From Ailanthus altissimus (lineage: Eukaryota; Streptophyta; Magnoliopsida; Sapindales; Simaroubaceae): a stretch of DNA of 64,000 nt. Made by a program: the position numbers and the translations under genes. The DNA lies in NCBI GenBank assembly GCA_946807835.1, contig OX327706.1:26773001-26837000 (forward strand), in the 5' to 3' direction. Of the stretch, positions 24,299 to 32,718 are shown one piece after another (the stretch's first letter is position 1; each line of letters starts with the position of its first letter). The notes below the pieces were generated by a model. That model saw nothing but the letters and a program-made list of their open reading frames with translations. It was not told where the DNA came from and ran no database searches.

Positions 24299-24425
24299 AG
24301 GCGCAGGGCGGTGAGGCGAATACGACGCCGTATGAGCAAAAGAGTCGTCGGCCGCGGAAACAAATGATGGGAATTGGGATGATGACGCTGATTGATGATG
24401 AAATGAAACACGAAGCGGTGCCTTT
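24299..24425 (-). other. possible non-coding first exon upstream of eIF6
   Basis: A GC-richer stretch on the minus strand ends in a good splice donor (CCT|GTAAGTTT, GT at 24298-24297). It starts just after an A/T-rich TATA-like sequence and the motif GGCACCGCTTCGTG. It has no ATG. It could be an alternative leader exon of eIF6 or a relict first exon of another gene. Confidence 0.35.
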
Positions 24426-24432
24426 ATTTTTA

Positions 24433-24959
24433 TTTTCGGAGGTGTCTCTTTATATAATAATTTTCATTTTTTGTTGATCCCCGAGGCTAAAGCCTAAAGG
24501 GTCAGTTTAACATGACAATTTTAAAAAAAAAAATGGGTGAAATATTGATTTGTTTGATGCTCCATTTTGGGCCACCTGCGGAAAAGAATTGGACATTTAA
24601 ATTGTCTGTTACTAAGACCACCCCACTATTTATCCTAGTTGCACTACCTTTCAGATATGATGACGATGCATCACGAGAATACAATAGTCTATTTTCGGAG
24701 GTGTCTCTTTATATAATAATTTTCATTTTTTGTTGATCCCCGAGGCTAAAGCCTAAAGGGTCAGTTTAACAGTCATGTGGTCAAATTAAAAAAAAAAAAT
24801 TGGGTGAAATATTGATTTGTTTGATGCTCCATTTTGGGCCACCTGCGGAAAAAAATTGGGCATTTAAATTGTCTGTTACTAAGACCACCCCAACGTGTAT
24901 CCTAGTTGCACTACCTTTCAGATATGATGACGATGCATCACGAGAATACAATAGTCTAT
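24433..24959. repeat. 259-bp tandem duplication
   Basis: The unit at 24433-24691 is repeated at 24692-24959 with few changes. Shared landmarks are TTTTCGGAGGTGTCTC, CCCGAGGCTAAAGCC, GATGCTCCATTTTGGGCC, GTCTGTTACTAAGACCACCC and GATGACGATGCATCACGAG. Each unit encodes the same short frame on the plus strand (with MLHFGPPAEKNW), but it is short and unlike any known protein, so I treat it as non-coding. The first unit borders the possible minus-strand exon. Confidence 0.85.
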
Positions 24960-25364
24960 CTCTAGTACCATCGTTACATAATAATAATTATCATATTAAT
25001 AATAATAATTAAAAATTGAATAATTAACAATTAATAATATATCAATTAAAATACAAATTTTATTTCTTAATTATTTAAATGTACCACTACTCTTCACCAA
25101 ATTTCTTCATTGATCATGCATTAAAAACTAATGAATTCTTCTTATTTAAAAACTTTAAGAAGATGCTTCTTGCTTCCATTGCATAAACACATAAAAGAAC
25201 AAAACTGATGAAAAATTATTCTTCTTCTTATAGGAATCAAAACCTATGTGACAAAATGTTGAAATGAAATCAAAATATTGGATTGAATACATAGAGAAAG
25301 AAAGATTCTGAATCTAATATTAAGACAGTACCAAAAACTCTAGGAAAAAAAAAAGAAAAGAAAA
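24960..25364. other. spacer downstream of the small basic-protein gene
   Basis: AT-rich DNA that probably contains the 3' untranslated region of the minus-strand gene ending at 25365. No other feature was recognised. Confidence 0.5.
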
Positions 25365-25784
25365 TTACAAAGGATCCAAGTGATTATTGGGTTGTACAAA
25401 TCTATAAGAGAAAGATCTTCTACTATAGAATTCAACCTCCTCCTGCTGCCACCCTCCATCGTCAAAGTTCTTTGAGTAGCTCAAAATGTCATAGCTCCTC
25501 ACATTCACTTGTCCATGTCCATCATCATCTCTCCTACTAATTTTGGCCTCTGAGATCCTGCAACTGCGATTGCAAACCATCACCTTCCTTTTAATCTGAA
25601 CACATCCCCATAACACCACTCTCCTTGAAATCACACCCACCAACTTCCTCCTCTCCTTCATGAATCTGCCAGCCACCCTCTTCACTGACCTCCACGCCCT
25701 CGCCGGAATGTGACCCTTTTCTTGCTGCTGCTTGATCTCTTGTGCTGCAACTTTAGAGTACTTGAAGCCATTGATGATCTCCAT
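25365..25784 (-). CDS. unrecognised basic plant protein, 139 residues
   Basis: A single-exon frame from an ATG at 25784 to a stop at 25365. I do not recognise the family. The N-terminal half is strongly basic (ARAWRSVKRVAGRFMKERRK, about residues 28-47), followed by a partly hydrophobic stretch with a few cysteines (VLWGCVQIKRKVMVCNRSC). The C-terminal half is richer in Asp, Ser and Tyr (RSYDILSYSKNFDDGGW). There is no signal peptide or clear membrane helix. Codon use and composition differ from the AT-rich surroundings, which favours a real gene. The 200 bases upstream could serve as leader and promoter. A short lineage-restricted nuclear or cytosolic protein is possible; function is unknown. 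Confidence 0.6.
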   Translation of the reverse strand: MEIINGFKYSKVAAQEIKQQQEKGHIPARAWRSVKRVAGRFMKERRKLVGVISRRVVLWGCVQIKRKVMVCNRSCRISEAKISRRDDDGHGQVNVRSYDILSYSKNFDDGGWQQEEVEFYSRRSFSYRFVQPNNHLDPL

Positions 25785-26600
25785 TTTTTTTTTTTAATGT
25801 TGACCTTTTTGGCTGAGCTAAATGGCTTATAACTGACATTCAAAAAGAGAAGTGGCCAAGTGGGCATGTTACATGAAGCATTGTAATTTATCTATATGTA
25901 TTGAAATTGACAACACAAATTTTGGACTCTTTGCCTTAGTCTAAGGATTACAGAGTATTTTAATTGATATTTGCAGCGTAAAATTTGCTGTTGAATGAAT
26001 AGAATATGTATAAATAGAGAGAGGGAGATTGGCTGTTGTTATTATAGATGGGAGTTGTGGGCTTTTGCTTTGACCTTACTATACTTCCTACTAACCCTTT
26101 GATGAAGAATCCAATGCTATGCCACTTGCAATTATTGCCCTTTCAAAAAGAACTAACAAATTTGAATGGCAATCTTGTTGTTCCCTGATGATTGTCTTTG
26201 GTGCTTTTTGTTTATAAAGAAGAAATAGGTTGCTTCCTTAAATGTATGTTTCTGTCATTACAATTAATTTCTAGTTTTGATAACATTTTGGATTGCCCTA
26301 CATACCTACCACCATTACTCTTATCATCATCCAAGGGAATGAAAAGAAGATAAAATGAGATCCAAATTCCAATATATAATGATATTTGGATAATTTGAAA
26401 TGCCCACCCTAAAGTTTAGAACATTGCAAATTGTTATTTATTTTATGTAAAATGATTGTCTTGTTCTGGATATATTAATAGAAAGTAATAAGACTTTTTT
26501 TTCCCTTAAAAAAGATATTATTAAATATTTGTAAAGACAAATTATCTATAATTTTTTTTAAAAATAATTTGTCAAAATAAACATATTATTAGGAGTAAGA
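25785..26600. other. upstream region of the small basic-protein gene
   Basis: AT-rich DNA with no coding frame. The first few hundred bases presumably contain the minus-strand promoter. No mobile-element ends were seen. Confidence 0.5.
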
Positions 26601-27713
26601 AGTAGTGATACTTAGTCCAATACTTAGGCTCAAAATTTTTAAGTATTTGATCTAGAATGAGTTGTCTCAGGGATTAAACTTGAACTACAACACTTGAGCT
26701 TCTTTAACTTAGCTCATTAAGCTCATGAAATGAGACTCAAGCCATGTCACGTGTCTCCACTTAGTCACAGTGTGAGAGGACACATCATCCATACTTAGGT
26801 ACCCGCCACGTCAGCATGGACCCAATAATAATGCATATGCCACGTCACTCACAAGGCCTATTGGATGAGCACATAGATGCCACCTTATTTAGCTATTAGA
26901 CTTAAAGGATAAGATTGGATGAGAAAATCTTCAAGGAGGCAATAATCGAGTGCTACATCAGCAAGATTCAAAGTACTGGTCACTGCTGACATTGGAGACA
27001 GAGGTTGTTTGGGGCAGTTAGGCAGTTCAGCACTGTTCCTGCTAAGCATAAAGGGACATAGTCAGAAAACCCCCCAGTGTTCCTTAAACCTCACCAACTC
27101 AAAACTGACAGGTCTAAAAGTAACCAATCACATCCATACATAGTACTCCAGACGTTAGAGAAAGCCTAATGACCTTTGTGTCCCTCTAATTAAAATTCTC
27201 TAAAATGCCCTTCATGATAAGAACTATTCGCTACTAGTATCTCGTCATGTGTCGCCCTTAAAGGGATTTTTTTAGGTAGCACCTTCCAAGCTCAAGTTAA
27301 GTTTTCAAAATACAAAGGGACGATGGACAATTGGAATTTTCAAAATTCAAACTCTTTCTAATAACCACAATTCTCCATATTCTCTTAGACTTTATTCATT
27401 TTCTCTAGGGCAAGTTAACCCTGGGGAACCTTCTTCATAATATTTTTGCCTGACTTTAGTGTTAGAGGGTTGTCGTCAACCACCCCGTCGGCGCTTTAAT
27501 CTGACCTCTTTTGTGTTGTGCTCCTCAGGTTATCTCAATCAACTCAACTTTGATTCAGAGTTCAGCTATTTCTCAGCCCAATCTTTGACGTCCACCACCA
27601 GCACAGCTACCATCATAGCCATTGGCGACCAAAGACCCAAGAACTCATACTTCTCTATCATCCCTCTCACTCACATAACCGAGTTGAGGGCCGGACCTCT
27701 CTGAGGCTTAAAA
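26600..27713 (+). mobile_element. probable Gypsy-type LTR and leader remnant, interrupted by the Copia insertion
   Basis: Base composition changes near 26.6 kb, and the stretch carries phrases typical of long plant Gypsy LTRs. These are the CGCCACGTCAGCATGGACCC and GCCACGTCACTC region, a late CTAGGGCAAGTTAACC segment, and a TGCCTGACTTTAGTGTTAGAGG...CCCCGTCGGCGC segment of the kind found near the 3' end of such LTRs. A pyrimidine-rich leader follows. No gag or pol frame is present, and the partner LTR was not found. Identification rests on remembered pattern only. Confidence 0.4.
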
Positions 27714-28126
27714 TGCTGGTAGCTGGCACCGTGTGCCAGCTACACAATTGCTGGCACACGGTGCCAGCAATTTTCCAGCAAGGTGGACAGCCAATTCTTG
27801 GCTGTCCACCATGCTAAACTCTCCCTATAAATGGGAGAGTTTAGCAATTCATTTTCCATTGCAATTTAGAGAGAGTTTCTAAAGCTTTGAGAGAGTTTTT
27901 GAGTGATTTGAGAGAATTGGGTGTATTGGGGTTTTGGGTTGTAAGGCTAAAACACTACAATACTTGTATTCTCCATTTCTGATAATAAAAGATTCTTCTG
28001 TCTTCGCCCGTGGACGTAGGCTAAAAGCCGAACCACGTAATCTTGTCTTTGTCTTTTTTTTATTTTCATTATTTTTCTCAATTTCGCTTTAGCTGCGACC
28101 CTGCATCACCCCTCAATTTCCCTACA
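27714..28126 (+). repeat. 5' LTR of the Copia element
   Basis: A 413-bp TG...CA repeat. It contains three nested perfect inverted repeats: 19-bp arms at 27722-27740 and 27750-27768; 13-bp arms at about 27784-27796 and 27800-27812; and 13-bp arms at 27813-27825 and 27833-27845 with TATAAAT in the loop. TATAAAT is the likely core promoter. AATAAAAG further on could act in polyadenylation. Confidence 0.95.
27813..27845 (+). promoter_or_regulatory. TATA box in the loop of a perfect 13-bp palindrome (Copia LTR promoter)
   Basis: GCTAAACTCTCCC and GGGAGAGTTTAGC are exact reverse complements flanking TATAAAT (27826-27832). In the 3' LTR the same structure has one mismatch in the right arm (GTGAGAG). 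Confidence 0.8.
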
Positions 28127-28128
28127 AG

Positions 28129-28140
28129 TGGTATCAGAGC
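28129..28140 (+). other. primer-binding site for initiator-Met tRNA
   Basis: TGGTATCAGAGC lies two bases after the 5' LTR. It matches the canonical PBS complementary to the 3' end of plant initiator methionine tRNA, used to prime minus-strand cDNA. Confidence 0.95.
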
Positions 28141-28157
28141 TTCTGGTTGAAGGAGGT

Positions 28158-28250
28158 CACTATTCACGTATATAGTTACTATTCACGTATACAGTTACTA
28201 TTCATACATACGATTACTATTTATACGTACGGGTACTATTCACGTGAAAC
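28158..28250 (+). repeat. short tandem repeats in the Copia leader
   Basis: Four to five imperfect copies of an 18-20-base unit around TACTATTCACGTATACAGT lie between the PBS and the gag start. Units degrade toward the 3' side (CATACATACG, TTATACGTACGG). They may belong to the packaging or regulatory leader. Confidence 0.75.
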
Positions 28251-28294
28251 AGTGGGAGCCGATCCTAGCAGAAAGCAGTTCGTGGTGAAAAGCA

Positions 28295-31200
28295 ATGGCG
28301 GCAAAATACGAAGTTGAGAAGTTCAATGGAGGTAATTTTACATTGTGGAAAATGAAAATAAAGGCAATTTTAAGGAAAAACAAATGCTTAGAAGCAATTG
28401 ATGAAAGACCAGCTGGTATCACTGATGATATCAAGTGGAATGAGATTGACGGTAATGCAGTTGCTGATCTGCATCTCGCACTTGCTGATAACGTGCTATC
28501 CAGTGTAGCGGAAAAGAAGACAGCAAAAGAGATCTGGGATACTCTCATAAAATTGTATGAGGCCAAATCTTTGCACAACAAGATCTTCTTAAAAAGGAGA
28601 TTATATACTCTTCGAATGGCAGAATCCACTTCAGTGACAGAGCACATCAACACGTTAAATACTCTATTTTCCCAACTCACTTCCTTGGGGCATAAAATAG
28701 AGGCAGGTGAACGTGCGGAGATTTTACTTCAAAGCCTACCAGATTCGTATGATCAACTCATCATCAACTTGACGAATAATATCCTAACGGAATTCTTAGT
28801 CTTCGATGATGTTACAGCTGCTGTATTGGGAGAAGAACGAAGACGGAAAAATAAAGAAGACAAACAGGAATGTTCGCAGCAAGCAGAAGCTTTGACAATG
28901 ATGAGAGGTAGATCAACAGAACGTGGCCCCAGTGGGAGTCAAAATCATGGTAGACCAAAATCCAGAAGTAAAAAGAACGTCAAATGCTACCATTGTGGCA
29001 AGAAAGGCCATCTGAAGAAGGATTGTTGGGGATTGAAGAAAAGTGTAGAGGACAAACCTCAAGGGAATATTGCAAGCACCTCAGATGATGGTGAAATTTT
29101 ATACAGCGAGGCAGCAACGGTTGTTGAAAGCAGAAAACGGTTCTCTGATGTATGGCTCATGGATTCTGGAGCTACATGGCACATGACCTCTAAAAGAGAA
29201 TGGTTCCATCAATATGAACCTATCTCTGGAGGATCTGTATATATGGGGGACGATCATGCTTTAGAAATTGCTGGAGTAGGATCCATCAAGATGAAGATGT
29301 ACGATGGTACTGTTCGTATTATCCAGGAGGTGCGACATGTGAAAGGCCTCAAGAAGAATCTTTTGTCATTGGGACAATTAGATAACACTGGGTGTAAGAC
29401 CCAAATTGAAAATGGGATAATGAAAATTCTCAAAGGCGTGCTTGTAGTAATGAAGGCAGAAAAGGTTGCTGCAAATTTGTACATGCTTAATGGAGAAACG
29501 TTGCAGGAAGGAGATGCATCTGTTGCATCAACTAGTTCAGCAGAAGAGTCAACGATAATGTGGCATCGCAAACTGGGCCATATGTCAGAACGAGGTTTGA
29601 AGATTCTCTCTGATCAAAATTTACTTCCTGGGCTCAAATCGGTTCATTTACCTTTCTGTGAGCACTGTGTCACAAGTAAGCAGTACAGATTAAAGTTCAG
29701 CACATCCAGTTCTAGAAGTAAAGAAATTCTAGAATTGATCAACTCTGATGTTTGGCAAGCACCGGTGATGTCCTTAGGAGGAGCGAGATATTTTGTGTCA
29801 TTCATAGATGATTACTCCAGGAGATGTTGGGTGTATCCAATCAAGAAGAAGTCATATGTGTTTGAAGCTTTCAAAATATTCAGAGCGCGTGTAGAACTTG
29901 AATCAGAAAAGAAGATCAAGTGTTTAAGGACAGATAATGGAGGAGAATATACTGGTGAGGATTTTATTGTATTCTGTCAACAAGAAGGCATCAAGCGGCA
30001 ATTCAGCACAGCTTACACGCCTCAGCAGAATGGAGTAGCAGAGCGGATGAACAGAACCTTGTTGGAGAGAACAAGAGCTATGTTGAGAACTGTAGGTTTA
30101 GCCAAGACATTTTGGGCAGAAGCAGTCAAAACCGCCTGTTATGTGGTAAATCGGTCACCATCAACAGCAATCGAGTTGAAGACACCGATGGAGATGTGGA
30201 CTGGAAAACCAGTTGATTATTCTCACCTTCATACATTTGGAAGTTCTGTGTACGTGATGTATAATCCCCAAGAAATAACGAAGCTGGATCCAAAATCCAG
30301 AAAATGCCTTTTCTTGGGATATGCTGATGGAGTCAAGGGGTATCGCCTGTGGGATCCCACTACCCATAAAGTCGTCATCAGCAGAGATGTGATATTTGCA
30401 GAAGATAAGCTGCAAAGGAATGATAAAGATGATAGCACAGTGAAGGAAAATCCAGAGACTACAATGGTACAAATGGAAAATAATCAAGTACAAGAAGATT
30501 CAGATTCTCCTGAAGTAGCACCAGGGCACGAAGAACAAGAATCAGCAGAGTCTGAGGCTACAGATGATCGTCGATGAACTCGTAAGAGACGACCACCAGC
30601 GTGGCACTCGGAGTATGTCATGGAGGCTCATGTTGCATACTGCCTTCTAACAGAGGATGGAGAGCCAACAACTTTCCAGGAGGCTTCTAAAAGTCAAGAT
30701 GTTTCTCTATGGATGACAGCAATGCAAGAAGAGATTGAAGCTTTGCATAAGAACAAAACATGGGAGCTGGTTGCACTGCCACGTGGAAGAAAAGCCATTG
30801 GAAACAAATGGGTCTACAAGATCAAACGGGATGGCAATGACCAAGTAGAGCGGTATCGTGCGAGATTGGTGGTGAAAGGTTATGCTCAGAAAGAAGGTAT
30901 TGACTTTAATGAGATATTTTCCCCTGTGGTTCGACTCACGACAGTCAGAATAGTCTTGGCAATGTGTGCTACATTTGACTTACATCTAGAACAGCTAGAT
31001 GTGAAGACAGCTTTTCTTCATGGAGAACTTGAAGAAGAAATTTATATGCTCCAACCAGAAGGTTTTAAAGAAGAAGGAAAAGAGAACTTGGTTTGCAGGT
31101 TGAACAAATCTCTGTACGGTCTCAAACAGGCGCCGAGGTGTTGGTACAAGAGATTTGATTCCTATATCATCAGCCTTGGATACAACAGACTTAGTTCAGA

Positions 31201-32224
31201 CCATTGTACATACTACAAAAGGTTTGAAGATGATAATGATTTCATTATTTTACTGTTGTACGTGGATGACATGTTGGTGGCAGGCCCCAACAAAGATCGA
31301 GTCCAAGAATTAAAGGCACAGTTGGCTAGGGAATTTGATATGAAGGACTTGGGACCAGCAAACAAGATTCTAGGGATGCAAATTCACCGAGACAGAAATA
31401 ACAGGAAGATTTGACTTTCTCAGAAGAACTACTTAAAGAAAATCTTGTGGCGCTTCAACATGCAAGATTGTAAGCCAATTAGTACCCCACTCCCTGTTAA
31501 TTTCAAGTTATCCTCTAAGATGTGTCCTAACAAATAAGCAGAGAGGAATGAGATGTCTCGAGTACCGTATGCATCAGCAGTGGGAAGTTTAATGTTCGCT
31601 ATGATTTGTACCAGACCAGATATTGCACAAGCAGTGGGAGCAGTTAGTAGATACATGGCGAATCCTGGTAGAGAGCATTGGGGTTGTGTCAGGAGGATCC
31701 TTAGATACATTAAGGGTACCTCAGATGTTGCTTTATGTTACGGAGGATCAGATTTTATTGTTAAGGGCTATGTGGATTCAGATTTTGCAGGAGATCTTGA
31801 TAAAAGAAAATCCACTACTGGCTATGTGTTTAAACTTGCAGAAGGAGCTGTAAGCTGGGTTTCGAAACTGCAAACTGTTGTGGCATTATCTACTACAGAA
31901 GCAGAATACATGGCAGCTACACAAGCTTGCAAGGAAGCAATTTGGATACAAAGATTACTGGAGGAGCTCGGGCACAAGCAAGAGAAAGTTGAATTATTTT
32001 GTGACAGTCAGAGTGCCTTGCACATTGCAAGGAATCCAGCTTTTCATTCAAGAACGAAGCACATAGGTGTTCAATATCACTTTGTTCGTGAAGTGGTAGA
32101 AGATGGAAGTGTGGATATGAAAAAAATTCATACAGATGATAACCTAGCAGATGTGTTAACCAAGCCCATCAATACCAACAAGTTTGTATGGTGTAGATCC
32201 TTGCATGGCCTAGCAGACACGTAG
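28295..32224 (+). pseudogene. Copia gag-pol polyprotein with three in-frame stop codons
   Basis: One uninterrupted reading frame of 1310 codons, without frameshift, broken by stops at 30575-30577 (TGA), 31412-31414 (TGA) and 31535-31537 (TAA). Gag (about residues 1-250) ends with a CCHC zinc knuckle (CYHCGKKGHLKKDC, about 230-243). The protease motif DSGA lies near 292. Integrase has an HHCC zinc finger (WHRKLGH..CEHC) and a DDE core with INSDVW and TDNGGEYTGEDF. The segment from 30578 has reverse-transcriptase motifs, with YVDDM near 31260. RNase H follows (DSDFAGD, STTEAEYMAA, HIGVQYHFVRE) up to the natural stop at 32222-32224. All three stops can be explained by single C-to-T or G-to-A transitions, the type expected from deamination of methylated cytosine. 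As it stands, pol cannot be made from this copy. Confidence 0.95.
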
Positions 32225-32289
32225 GCATATGGCATTGGCGAAGAAGAAAGAATGGTGTGGAGAATTGATTGATTCTCAATCAAATCTCC

Positions 32290-32301
32290 AAGTGGGAGAA
32301 A
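32290..32301 (+). other. polypurine tract of the Copia element
   Basis: AAGTGGGAGAAA lies directly before the 3' LTR, at the standard position for plus-strand priming. Confidence 0.85.
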
Positions 32302-32713
32302 TGCTGGTAGCTGGCACCGTGTGCCAGCTACACAATTGCTGGCACACGGTGCCAGCAATTTTCCAGCAAGGTGGACAGCCAATTCTTGGCTGTCCACCAT
32401 GCTAAACTCTCCCTATAAATGTGAGAGTTTAGCAATTCATTTTCCATTGCAATTTAGAGAGAGTTTCTAAAGCTTTGAGAGAGTTTTTGAGTAATTTGAG
32501 AGAATTGGGTGTATTGGAATTTTGGGTTGTAAGGCTAAAACACTACAATACTTGTATTCTCCATTTCTGATAATAAAAGATTCTTCTGTCTTCGCCCGTG
32601 GACGTAGGCTAAAAGCCGAACCACGTAATCTTGTCTTTGTCTTATTTTTATTTTCATTATTTTTCTCAATTTCACTTTAGCTGCGATCCTACATCACCCC
32701 TCAATTTCTAACA
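32302..32713 (+). repeat. 3' LTR of the Copia element
   Basis: A 412-bp partner of 27714-28126. Differences are mostly transitions (for example GGG to GAA before TTTTGGG, and GCTTTAG to ACTTTAG), plus one loss near the end (CCCTACA against CTAACA). It is followed by the TAAAA target duplication. Confidence 0.95.
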
Positions 32714-32718
32714 TAAAA

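Larger units (their letters stand above)
27714..32713 (+). mobile_element. Ty1/Copia retrotransposon (Tork/Tnt1-like), structurally complete, coding region interrupted
   Basis: Two near-identical LTRs (27714-28126 and 32302-32713) enclose a primer-binding site, a single-frame gag-pol region and a polypurine tract. The host bases TAAAA at 27709-27713 recur at 32714-32718, a perfect 5-bp target-site duplication, so both ends are certain. Domain order is gag, protease, integrase, reverse transcriptase, RNase H, which defines Copia. The gag and pol resemble tobacco Tnt1/Tork-lineage elements. By eye the two LTRs differ at roughly ten of about 412 positions, so the insertion is fairly young but not recent. 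Three in-frame stops make the copy non-autonomous. Confidence 0.95.

Noticed and set aside
24512..25012. Duplicated short plus-strand frames (MLHFGPPAEKNW)
   Set aside because: They are similar only because of the 259-bp duplication. They are short, unlike any family, and end differently.
28240..30493. Minus-strand frames opposite the Copia polyprotein
   Set aside because: They are mirror frames of the well-supported plus-strand gag-pol.
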